DNA of 50,508 nt from the NCBI GenBank assembly GCA_902800905.1, contig CADCGC010000013.1, positions 1 to 50,508 on the forward strand, read 5' to 3'. Made by a program: the position numbers and the translations under genes. The notes under the pieces were generated by a model, which was not told the DNA's origin, did not search any database, and worked only from the letters and a program-made list of their open reading frames with translations. Source of the stretch: an uncultured Erysipelotrichaceae bacterium (lineage in GTDB: Bacteria; Bacillota_I; Bacilli_A; RFN20; CAG-826). Below, one piece after another: positions 25,304-33,066 of the stretch; position 1 is the stretch's first letter; each line of letters begins with the position of its first letter.

Positions 25304-26575
25304 ATGAAGATTTTATTTAAAAACGCAAGAATATTAACAATGAAAGATGACAAGATTATTGAAGGGTGTCTTGTTGTTACTGATAGCAAAATCAGTTATG
25401 TTGGACCAAAATTACAAACTGGTTTCTTTGATCAAGTAATTGATTGTGATGGAAACCTTCTTCTTCCAGGTTTTAAAAACGCCCACACTCATAGTGCAAT
25501 GACTTTTTTGAGAAGCAAAGCTGATGATTCTTCATTACATGATTGGTTATTCAATGAAATCTTCCCACGCGAAGCTAATCTTCATAAAGGATGCATTAGA
25601 GAACTATCTAAAGTTGCATTATTAGAATATCTCTCTAGTGGCATTACCGCTGTATTAGATCAATATTTCTTCCCACAAGAATTCATTGATACTTGTAACG
25701 ACTTTGGTTTTAGAAGTGTTTCTTTAGGAATGTATGACAAAGATTCTAGACCGGTTGATGAGGTTTTAAAAATAATGAACAAGGCGAATAAGCCTAACTC
25801 ATTAGCCACAATGGTTATTGGAATGCACTCTGAATATACAGGAACTGATGAGATGTTTAAAGCCACAGAAGTCCTCTTAAATAAGACAAATTCACCATTT
25901 TATACTCATTTAAGTGAAACTATTAGTGAAGTTGAAGATTGTAAATCTAGAAGAGGAGTTACCCCAATGGAATTCTTCGATTCTCTTCATTTCTTTGATA
26001 ATGGTGGTGCAATATTCCATGGTGTTTATTTAAGCGATAATGATATAGATATTATTAAAAAACATGATGTTACAGTTGTGTCTAATCCAAGTAGTAATAT
26101 GAAACTCGCTAGTGGTATAGCAGAGATTAAAAAACTCCTTGATAGAGGAGTAAGAGTGGCTTTAGGTACAGATGGACCTGCTAGTAACAACGCACTTGAT
26201 ATGTTTAGAGAAATGTATCTTGTTACTGGACTTCAAAAATTAAAGAATATGGATCCAGTTTCTATTCCTGCTTTTGAAGTTTTAAAGATGGCTACAGTCA
26301 ATGGAGCGTATGCAATGGGATTAAAAGAGTGTGACACGCTTGAAGAAGGTAAATTAGCAGACTTAATTATGATTGATTTATCTCGTCCAAGCATGCAGCC
26401 TATTAATAATATTATTAATAACTTAGTTTATAGTGGTGGAAAAGATTGTGTTAAACTCACAATGATTAATGGAAGAATTCTCTATCGTGATGGACAATTC
26501 TTTGTTGGAGAAGATATCAAAGAAATATATAAAAAGGTCCAACTCTTAACTGAAGAATTGAACCAAATCAAATAA
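25304..26575 (+). CDS. Amidohydrolase, MTA/S-adenosylhomocysteine deaminase-like
   Basis: About 423 residues of the metal-dependent amidohydrolase superfamily, MtaD/TrzN/AtzB branch. NAHTHSAMTFLR carries the HxH metal ligands, GMHSEYTG and THLSE provide further His, and GTDGPASNNALDMF holds the catalytic Asp. The likely role is deamination of methylthioadenosine, SAH or a related adenosine compound. The start is uncertain: ATG 25304 gives the usual family N-terminus MKILFKNARIL; a GTG at 25292 is also possible. A TATACT box lies at 25272-25277. It overlaps the convergent methyltransferase gene by 8 bases without a terminator. Confidence 0.85.
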   Translation: MKILFKNARILTMKDDKIIEGCLVVTDSKISYVGPKLQTGFFDQVIDCDGNLLLPGFKNAHTHSAMTFLRSKADDSSLHDWLFNEIFPREANLHKGCIRELSKVALLEYLSSGITAVLDQYFFPQEFIDTCNDFGFRSVSLGMYDKDSRPVDEVLKIMNKANKPNSLATMVIGMHSEYTGTDEMFKATEVLLNKTNSPFYTHLSETISEVEDCKSRRGVTPMEFFDSLHFFDNGGAIFHGVYLSDNDIDIIKKHDVTVVSNPSSNMKLASGIAEIKKLLDRGVRVALGTDGPASNNALDMFREMYLVTGLQKLKNMDPVSIPAFEVLKMATVNGAYAMGLKECDTLEEGKLADLIMIDLSRPSMQPINNIINNLVYSGGKDCVKLTMINGRILYRDGQFFVGEDIKEIYKKVQLLTEELNQIK

Positions 26576-27650
26576 GCATATTAAGTAAATTAGAATCTCT
26601 TAGCAAATCTTGTAATTGTTGCTCGTCATCAAGGACAAGATTTTTTGTTTTCTTATAGTAGGTATTAATGATTGTGTCGGTGAAACACTTACTCTTTTGA
26701 TACGCACTTTCAGGAGCGTTACTAAGTTGCTCTTCTAATAAAGAAATAAAACATCTTCTAAGTAAGGCGTAGAAGCTTGATTCTAGCCAATAGAAATATT
26801 GTGTCTCTTCTTTCTCTGTCTTTTTAGTTTTTAAATATAACTCAATTCCATCTAGTGGATCATGCCATAAATCCACGAACGCACAATCAAAATAGCGGGT
26901 TTCTTGCATGTATTCGAAGGCATCTGCATTGATTATGGTTATTTTTTCTTTATGTTTAAATTGAGGAAGAATGTACTTCTTAAATAGTTCGATAATGTCT
27001 TTATCTTTCTCAACAATAACAATCTCATTAACAATCTCTTTTAATGAAATCATATATGGGTAGTAACCAAGTCCTAAGCCATAAACAACGACATCGCCAT
27101 ACGCCGCTTTGACTGCTTTCTCCATTGTTTCGATTTCGTTAGGAGTGATACTCATCCAAGTGACACCTTTATGATTAATAGCGATAAACGGGAACTTCTG
27201 ATTAAAGAAGGAGAAGGAGTTGAGCTCAACATAGTTCTTGTCAACTTTAATATCTAAATATGGGAATAGTTCATATTCCTCATAGTGGTCCGTGATTATC
27301 TCATAATCTTTGAATTTAACGTTCTCAATCTTAATGTTTTTGTAATATGGGTTATTTAAATACTTGTTTATATCGGAACTTTGAATTGATGGATCGATGA
27401 AGTTATCAAAGATATATGAATTATCTTCATCATCAAAATCAATGTCAAAATATTCTTTATATTTATTTAGTAAATAATCTTTTTCTGAAATATTGAATCT
27501 CTTTGTGATTAACTCCGCTTCTTTTTTATTAGCAATACCCTGATTACCCACTAATTCGGAAAACATATCACTAAGAGACATGTTCAAATTATTCGTCTCA
27601 ATTAGTGACTCAATTGAGTCAATGAGAGATTTGTTGTTTTTAATAACCAT
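26568..27650 (-). CDS. Class I SAM-dependent methyltransferase-like protein
   Basis: 360 residues. The C-terminal half has a Rossmann SAM-binding core: VVVYGLGLGYYPYMISL (motif I), VIVEKDKDIIELF (acidic end of strand 2), ITIINADAFEYM and FDCAFVDLWHDP (motif IV-like), similar to spermidine-synthase-like folds. The N-terminal 150 residues are acidic and unlike known families. Substrate unknown. I start at ATG 27650, 7 bases after TATAAT (27663..27658) and leaderless; the longer frame to 27737 would run through the divergent promoter. Confidence 0.7.
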   Translation of the reverse strand: MVIKNNKSLIDSIESLIETNNLNMSLSDMFSELVGNQGIANKKEAELITKRFNISEKDYLLNKYKEYFDIDFDDEDNSYIFDNFIDPSIQSSDINKYLNNPYYKNIKIENVKFKDYEIITDHYEEYELFPYLDIKVDKNYVELNSFSFFNQKFPFIAINHKGVTWMSITPNEIETMEKAVKAAYGDVVVYGLGLGYYPYMISLKEIVNEIVIVEKDKDIIELFKKYILPQFKHKEKITIINADAFEYMQETRYFDCAFVDLWHDPLDGIELYLKTKKTEKEETQYFYWLESSFYALLRRCFISLLEEQLSNAPESAYQKSKCFTDTIINTYYKKTKNLVLDDEQQLQDLLRDSNLLNMLI

Positions 27651-27672
27651 CAAATAAATTATATATTTAATG

Positions 27673-27700
27673 TTGAGTTTTCCCAAAGTTATTCTATAAT
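27673..27700 (+). promoter_or_regulatory. Promoter of the zinc-ribbon membrane protein gene, leaderless
   Basis: -35 TTGAGT (27673-27678), 16-base spacer, -10 TATAAT (27695-27700), 9 bases to the ATG; divergent from the methyltransferase promoter. Confidence 0.55.
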
Positions 27701-27709
27701 TTTGATAAT

Positions 27710-28765
27710 ATGGCAACAAAAAACGGACTTTGTACACATTGTCAATTTACAAGAATTGAAAATCATATCTTCCCAGTAAATCCAGAAGCCACTGTCGCTT
27801 ACTGTCCTTTCTGTATGAAACCATTAGAGCCAAAAGAGGCGATTGGTTTATACCAAAGCATTATAAATGGAATGGTTGAAAAGGCAGATAATTCTCTCTT
27901 TGTTGCGTGTGATCCAGTTATCGCATATCAAGAATATGCGGATGTTTTAGAGATTGAACCAAATAACTCAAGAGCCTTATTAGGCAGAATCCTTTGTTTA
28001 ATCTATACATCTAAAGTCAGACAATCATATTTATCTGAATGTGATGAACTACTTGATCAAATCACTCATAAAGGACAAGAAGAAGTTGCAACTTACACGA
28101 TGTTCTTAAAGAAAATTAATTTTGCTTTGGATGAATATGATTTAGCGTTACAAAATAAACTTACTCATAAGAAATATTTCTATGATGAAGAATGCATCAA
28201 ATTATATTTGAAACGTTTATCTGACATCATTAAATTCAAAAAAGAGATCCTTGCTAATTTAGTTCAAATCAAGAAAGACTATGTCAGTCAAAATAACGAG
28301 ATTTTAATTAACCTTGTCGCTCATAATATCAGTGAAAAAGAAAGCTTCTTAAAAACTGTTAAATACACAGTAAGAGGAGTTGGCTTTAAATATCAAAAGA
28401 TTGTTGGTGACAAGATTTATCTTGATAGTGTCGACGAAGTTATCAACACTAAAGTTGCTAAGAAATACAGTTACTATAGTTTAGACGCTAAAAGAAAAAG
28501 TCGTTTAATCGATGAGAAAGTATTTAAGGACTATACTCCGATTATTAAAGCGAAAAAAATATCGATTTATTTCTCGATACTTTTACTTCTTGCTGCTATT
28601 GGATGTGGTGGAGCAGCGTATTATTTCTATTCACAAGTTAATTGGCTACTATTCTTTGTCCTTATTGGCGCCGGAGCGTTATGCTTTGTTGGCTTTATCG
28701 TTTTATTAATTCTCCACTTAGTGTGGAAAGGCATCCTCAAGAAGAGAAAACTAAGAATGAATTAA
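27710..28765 (+). CDS. Zinc-ribbon protein with two C-terminal membrane helices
   Basis: 351 residues. An N-terminal zinc ribbon has CTHC at 8-11 and CPFC at 32-35. Residues 45-160 are helical and TPR-like (AYQEYADVLEIEPNNSRALLGRILCLI). Two transmembrane segments lie at about 280-335, followed by a positive tail KKRKLRMN. The soluble part should be cytoplasmic. No named family is recognised; zinc-ribbon-membrane proteins of this type are common hypothetical proteins in Firmicutes. Start at ATG 27710, leaderless. It overlaps the convergent rdgB gene by 15 bases. Confidence 0.6.
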   Translation: MATKNGLCTHCQFTRIENHIFPVNPEATVAYCPFCMKPLEPKEAIGLYQSIINGMVEKADNSLFVACDPVIAYQEYADVLEIEPNNSRALLGRILCLIYTSKVRQSYLSECDELLDQITHKGQEEVATYTMFLKKINFALDEYDLALQNKLTHKKYFYDEECIKLYLKRLSDIIKFKKEILANLVQIKKDYVSQNNEILINLVAHNISEKESFLKTVKYTVRGVGFKYQKIVGDKIYLDSVDEVINTKVAKKYSYYSLDAKRKSRLIDEKVFKDYTPIIKAKKISIYFSILLLLAAIGCGGAAYYFYSQVNWLLFFVLIGAGALCFVGFIVLLILHLVWKGILKKRKLRMN

Positions 28766-29353
28766 TCCACTTACTTTTAAGTAAGTTAGAAGTTTGTTTA
28801 ATGCTTTGCCGCGGTGAGAAACGCGGTTTTTTTCTTCTTGCCCCATCGCAGCGTACGTTTTACTTAATTCATCACAAACAAAGATTGGATCGTATCCAAA
28901 TCCATCTCCATGAGTAACTTCGTTAGCGATATGGCCAGGGATTCTAGCTTCGAAACGTAGTGGTTTGTCTTCAACATTAACTAAGACAATATCACACACA
29001 AATGTAGCGCTTCTGTCTTTTCCTTCGATTCTTTTAAAAACTTCGTTAAAGACACTTGGGAATCCGCCATATTCTTTAGCAAAGCGCGCTGTATATAAAC
29101 CTGGTGCATTATCCATAGCGGCTATTTCTAAACCGGTATCATCAGCGATGATTGGCATCTTTGTTACTTTTTGTAACGCTAAAGCTTTAATTAAAGCATT
29201 ATCAAAATATGTCTTTCCATTTTCTTCAATATCACCAATGTCAATGTTTAAATCTTTCATACCATAAATAGTGATTTTATGTGGCGAAAGAATTTGTCTA
29301 ATTTCTTTTAGTTTGTGTTCGTTATTTGTGGCTACTAAAATTTCAAAATTCAT
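28751..29353 (-). CDS. rdgB: Non-canonical purine NTP pyrophosphatase (RdgB/HAM1)
   Basis: Hydrolyses ITP, dITP and XTP to monophosphates, keeping damaged purines out of DNA and RNA. 200 residues, full length. ATNNEHKLKEIR is the N-terminal signature, ADDTGLEIAAMDNAPGLYTARFA the catalytic segment, and GFGYDPIF the nucleotide-binding motif. GGGGG lies about 8 bases before the ATG at 29353. The gene starts 12 bases after the TIR gene stop with no promoter between, so it appears to be co-transcribed with it. Confidence 0.95.
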   Translation of the reverse strand: MNFEILVATNNEHKLKEIRQILSPHKITIYGMKDLNIDIGDIEENGKTYFDNALIKALALQKVTKMPIIADDTGLEIAAMDNAPGLYTARFAKEYGGFPSVFNEVFKRIEGKDRSATFVCDIVLVNVEDKPLRFEARIPGHIANEVTHGDGFGYDPIFVCDELSKTYAAMGQEEKNRVSHRGKALNKLLTYLKVSGLIHS

Positions 29354-29365
29354 ATAAGAAACCCC

Positions 29366-31153
29366 CTATTTTGGCTTTCTTTCTTGTCTTGTGCTGATGA
29401 AAGCTTCGGAATTTGGATTTTGCCAATCATGGTCTTTAAATAGTAAAGAATCAAGATTAACAAATATCTCGCTAATAATATCATGATACATGTTATCCAT
29501 AGGTACAGAATAACATAGTGGGATAACTCCAAATTCAAGATAAAGAATTGTCTTTCTTGTTACTTGGTTTGGAGAGCATATTGTAATTAATTTTGCATAA
29601 TCGTCATCAAAGAATATTTTTGAAGAAACAAAACACTCATCAGCGGTGTTATACACTCCATCATCACCTTTGTATTTGGCATTTATATTCTCTGGGTAAA
29701 TATCATTTTCATCAACATTATGACTTAAAAGATAATTTATTCCACTTTGAGACAAAGAAATTGGATCAATATTATTTTTATATTGATGAATACTTCCAGG
29801 GACATATATTTTAACTTCTATATCTTGAGCTTTATATTTCTTATATAATTCAATGCATTTATCTAATCTTGCTTTAAATTCTTTTCCAGGAGTCCCGTCT
29901 TTCATTAATGGATGTTGAGCCGCTACTTCAATTAGAATTGAATCGGTGATTTCACTTTGACTTGCCATATTCTCTTTAGCGAGAAGATATTTTTCTTTCC
30001 AATATTTTTGAGCACTTGCTTTTTCATAGAAGAATGGTTCTTTCTTACTATCAGAATTGATATTGAAATAGTCATCTTTATTTTTAGCAGCATTCATGAT
30101 GCTCTTAGTGTGTTCTAAAAGAATATGTGTAAGAGTTCCTTCGTTATCTTTTCCGTTAAATACGATTGTCGGAGTGCCGTCTACTGTCTTTTTTGGAGGG
30201 ATTGTAATTGATAGAGATCCAAAAACATCTTCGTTCTTTCTAACTAAGATTATTGTTTGTCTTAGCATGTTATAAGCGCAGAAACATTCAATTGTTCCAA
30301 TATCGTCTTTGATTCTCTTTGCTTTTGTATAAACTTCGATTAAATAACCTAACACTGAATTAAATTCTTCGTTCAGTTCGTCAAATCTTTCTTTTGTTTG
30401 ATTTGGTCTTTCAAGTTCGGCAACGTTATATAAGAAATCTGAATATTGATTAGGAACAATAACTTTAATTTTTGCTTTATTAAGTAAAGCATTTAAAAAT
30501 GCTTCAGTTGAGAGTTTCTTAATTAATGACGCTCCTGTGGTGGATAAAATAATAATTTCATCTGCTTCTTTTACTTTGTTTACTAACACTCCGGTATCAA
30601 GAAGAGCGTTATTAATTGATTCAATTCCATGTTTTTCACAATATGATAAAACATTTTTGTAATATGATTCTTCCATTCCAATATAAGAGCGATCAGAAGC
30701 AGTTACATTAGCGAGTTCTTGTCTAAAAGACTCGACTTCTTGCGCGTTATTTGTCTTAAAAAGCTTTTCTATTCGACTATTAAATTCATCTTTTTTAGAA
30801 GCATCTATATAGATTAGATTTAAATGCTCAATAGTGGATTTGATTCTTGAATATACTTTGGAGTTAGTAACGATTGGGATGATCGTTCTTTCTTTGCTAT
30901 ATAAGAATGTCGCAACATTGAGTTCATATAAACAAAACTGCGAACGAACATAATTCTCAGTAATAATGCAAACAAAAACATCGCATTCCTTTATTGCATT
31001 ATTTAATGAATTAATTATTTCACCTCCAGATTCAATGCCTGTATCTGGGGAAGAGGAAAAGAATATTTTAGAGTCTTTGTCTGATTCAAAAATACTTTTA
31101 TATTTTCTAATCAATTCAGCGTCATTAGAACAGTGACTAATAAAAATCTTCAT
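29366..31153 (-). CDS. TIR-domain protein with middle domain and YdcF-like C-terminal domain
   Basis: 595 residues, three parts. Residues 1-130 are a TIR domain (KIFISHCSNDAELIRKYKSI; CDVFVCIITENYVRSQFCLYELNVA), with Glu77 at the position of the catalytic glutamate of NAD-cleaving TIRs. Residues about 165-350 are an unknown domain with a Rossmann-like core (EIIILSTTGASL, AKIKVIVPN). Residues about 400-550 resemble the DUF218/YdcF family (RLDKCIELYKKY, DPISLSQSGINYLLSHNV, GVYNTADECFVSSKI, CSPNQVTRKTILY). There is no signal peptide. It could be an immune NADase with a built-in sensor, but this is inference. rdgB follows in the same operon. Confidence 0.72.
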   Translation of the reverse strand: MKIFISHCSNDAELIRKYKSIFESDKDSKIFFSSSPDTGIESGGEIINSLNNAIKECDVFVCIITENYVRSQFCLYELNVATFLYSKERTIIPIVTNSKVYSRIKSTIEHLNLIYIDASKKDEFNSRIEKLFKTNNAQEVESFRQELANVTASDRSYIGMEESYYKNVLSYCEKHGIESINNALLDTGVLVNKVKEADEIIILSTTGASLIKKLSTEAFLNALLNKAKIKVIVPNQYSDFLYNVAELERPNQTKERFDELNEEFNSVLGYLIEVYTKAKRIKDDIGTIECFCAYNMLRQTIILVRKNEDVFGSLSITIPPKKTVDGTPTIVFNGKDNEGTLTHILLEHTKSIMNAAKNKDDYFNINSDSKKEPFFYEKASAQKYWKEKYLLAKENMASQSEITDSILIEVAAQHPLMKDGTPGKEFKARLDKCIELYKKYKAQDIEVKIYVPGSIHQYKNNIDPISLSQSGINYLLSHNVDENDIYPENINAKYKGDDGVYNTADECFVSSKIFFDDDYAKLITICSPNQVTRKTILYLEFGVIPLCYSVPMDNMYHDIISEIFVNLDSLLFKDHDWQNPNSEAFISTRQERKPK

Positions 31154-31669
31154 ATAATTAAATTAATTATAACTTTTAGAAATGTTAGTTTCAATCTGGC
31201 TTTTTGTTGGTAATGATGCATTAGATGCTTTGCTATTGAAATATATTCAATATAAATTGAATAAATGCGTTATTTATGTTATAAATGAATTGTTCATATA
31301 TGCAGACTTTGAGCACGCCAATAGCTGAAGAATGAAATACTTCTGGAGTAAGCTCCCTTGACTAAAATGTAACAATAAGGAAACTCATATATTGAACTGG
31401 TAGATGTTGTGTTAGATTCTATCAATGTGGAAAGTATCGCCCAGAGTGATATGAGGGTATAGTTTATTGCTCTATATTCAAGAATGATCACCGCGCTCCA
31501 CACAGATTAATTCTGAGCATGAGGCCATCACGAGGATGATGTAACACCAGTAGTTAAGATTAATAGGGATATTAATTGTTAGCTACACAATGGTGTTTTC
31601 ATTATAGTGATGACTTTTATTTATCTCTTTTTGAGAACACCAAGACGTTCATAAAAGGAGGTAAATATA
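31154..31669. other. 515-bp gap upstream of the RhuM-Fic gene, no gene recognised
   Basis: No convincing ORF on either strand. The left 130 bases are AT-rich and hold the TIR promoter (TATAAT 31171..31166, 12 bases from its ATG). Bases 31441-31560 have about 42 percent G+C by count, visibly higher than the surroundings, and stop codons in all frames; this may be the decayed remnant of an acquired gene. TTGTTA (31576-31581) and CATTAT (31600-31605) with 18 bases between could be the RhuM-Fic promoter. Confidence 0.4.
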
Positions 31670-32602
31670 GTGAAAAATTATGAATTAGTCAAATTTATAG
31701 ACAATGATTTTGAACTTGATGTTCGAGCAGATGTCACTAACGAAACCGTATGGTTGACCCAAGAGGAAATGGCTTTGCTATTCAATTCTGATAGAACGAG
31801 AATAACAAGGCATATCAACAACATAATAAAAGATGGAGAATTGGAAGAAAAAAGCAATGTGCGAAAAACGCACTTTCCTCATTCTGATCGACCTGTAAAG
31901 ATGTTTAGTCTTGACATGATTATTTCGGTTGGGTACCGCGTTAAGTCTAAAAGAGGTATTTTGTTTAGAAAATGGGCAAACAATGTATTAAAAAAGTATT
32001 TAATTCAGGGCTATGCCGTTAACCAAAAGAGATTAGATAATCTCGGCAAAACTATTGATATTCAAAATAGAATGCTCGCTTATTCTTTAAATATCGATAG
32101 AGAAGAGCTAACCAAGGTTATTAACGAGTACACAAGAGCGTTAGATCTTCTTGATAGTTATGATCATCAAACATTAGTAAAGCCAAAAGGCAGTCACAGT
32201 GATTATGTTATGACGTATGAAGAGGCTAGAGAAATTATTGATTCAATGAAATTCAATGATATGTCTCAAGTCTTTGGTGTTGAAAAAGAAGGGGGCAAAT
32301 TTAATGGCATCATTGCTCAAGTTTATCAAAATGTCTTTGGGCAAGAATTATATCCATCAATCGAAGAGAAAGCCGCTCACTTGCTATATTTCTTGGTCAA
32401 AGACCATCCATTCGCTGATGGATGTAAGAGAATTGCGGCGACATTATTTATCAACTTCTTATATAAGACCAATCATTTGTATAGGGGCAACAAACAAATC
32501 ATTTCAAATGAAGCGCTTGTAGCAATCACAATCTTGACCGCTGAAAGTAATCCAGATGAAATGGAAATCATTGTAAAGTTAATTACAAACCTGCTCCAGT
32601 AA
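31670..32602 (+). CDS. RhuM-family N-terminus fused to Fic/Doc domain
   Basis: 310 residues. Residues 1-125 match RhuM-type virulence proteins with a KilA-N/BRO-like DNA-binding look (TVWLTQEEMALLFNSDRTRITRHINNI, DMIISVGYRVKS). Residues about 175-305 are a Fic/Doc domain with the catalytic loop HPFADGCKR at 246-254. The usual motif is HPFxDGNKR, so the Asn is Cys here. Fic proteins transfer AMP or phosphate to target proteins. The gene starts with GTG, 8 bases after a perfect AGGAGG. Such genes usually sit in type I restriction or toxin loci; here it stands alone beside tRNA-Gly, with no antitoxin seen. Confidence 0.88.
   Translation: MKNYELVKFIDNDFELDVRADVTNETVWLTQEEMALLFNSDRTRITRHINNIIKDGELEEKSNVRKTHFPHSDRPVKMFSLDMIISVGYRVKSKRGILFRKWANNVLKKYLIQGYAVNQKRLDNLGKTIDIQNRMLAYSLNIDREELTKVINEYTRALDLLDSYDHQTLVKPKGSHSDYVMTYEEAREIIDSMKFNDMSQVFGVEKEGGKFNGIIAQVYQNVFGQELYPSIEEKAAHLLYFLVKDHPFADGCKRIAATLFINFLYKTNHLYRGNKQIISNEALVAITILTAESNPDEMEIIVKLITNLLQ
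32589..32598. repeat. 10-bp inverted copy of the tRNA-Gly 3' end
   Basis: ACCTGCTCCA, the last bases of the RhuM-Fic coding region, is an exact inverted copy of 32641-32650, the 3' end of tRNA-Gly including CCA. Confidence 0.5.
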
Positions 32603-32633
32603 AAAAATAAACAGTGCATAGCACTGTTTTTTA
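32601..32633. terminator. Bidirectional terminator between RhuM-Fic and tRNA-Gly
   Basis: ACAGTGC-ATA-GCACTGT (32611-32627) with A-rich left and TTTTTT right flanks. Confidence 0.8.
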
Positions 32634-32640
32634 ATCTGTT

Positions 32641-32714
32641 TGGAGCAGGTGACGGGAATCGAACCCGCGTATTCAGCTTGGAAGGCTGAAGTTCTACCAT
32701 TGAACTACACCTGC
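32641..32714 (-). tRNA. tRNA-Gly (anticodon TCC)
   Basis: 74-nt tRNA with encoded CCA, acceptor GCAGGTG/CACCTGC, T-arm CGGGTTCGATTCCCG. The anticodon stem TCAGC/GCTGA encloses CTTCCAA, giving anticodon TCC for GGA/GGG. Confidence 0.96.
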
Positions 32715-32759
32715 ATTCAGCGAATGTTATTTTATAACAAACGCTAATCAAATATCAAT

Positions 32760-33065
32760 TTATTTCTTACAAAAATCGATAATTTGGTCTTTTCTTTTAT
32801 ATCCTAAAGTACTTCTAACAACTTTTCCTTCAGAAATGAAGAATAATGTTGGAATTGATTGAACTCCAAATTCCATAGCAAGTTCTGGAGCTTCATCAGT
32901 GTCAACCTTAACTATTTGAACTGGAAAGTTAGAAGCATCGAGTTCTTCAAGAACTGGGGCAAGCATTCTACATGGTCCGCACCAAGTGGCAAAGAAATCT
33001 AATAAGACATCGCCTTTAGCGGTTAATTCATTTAACTCTTCTCTAGTTTCAACGTGTTTAATCAT
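32760..33065 (-). CDS. trxA: Thioredoxin
   Basis: General cytoplasmic disulfide reductase. 101 residues with the active site WCGPC and the cis-proline segment SIPTLFF. GGAGG lies 7 bases before the ATG. It is the last gene of a three-gene run (CPBP protease, TraX, trxA), only one base after the TraX stop. Confidence 0.96.
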   Translation of the reverse strand: MIKHVETREELNELTAKGDVLLDFFATWCGPCRMLAPVLEELDASNFPVQIVKVDTDEAPELAMEFGVQSIPTLFFISEGKVVRSTLGYKRKDQIIDFCKK

Positions 33066-33066
33066 T

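Noticed and set aside
28769..28786. Perfect 8-bp hairpin ACTTACTT-TT-AAGTAAGT near the convergent gene ends
   Set aside because: No T-run follows on either strand and it lies inside the rdgB coding region; probably chance.
31294..31503. 69-codon minus-strand ORF in the gap before RhuM-Fic
   Set aside because: No ribosome binding site or promoter, no recognisable family, and chance length for this region.
32589..32650. attL/attR pair of an integrated element at tRNA-Gly
   Set aside because: The repeats are inverted, only 10 bp and 42 bases apart; no integrase or second direct copy was seen.
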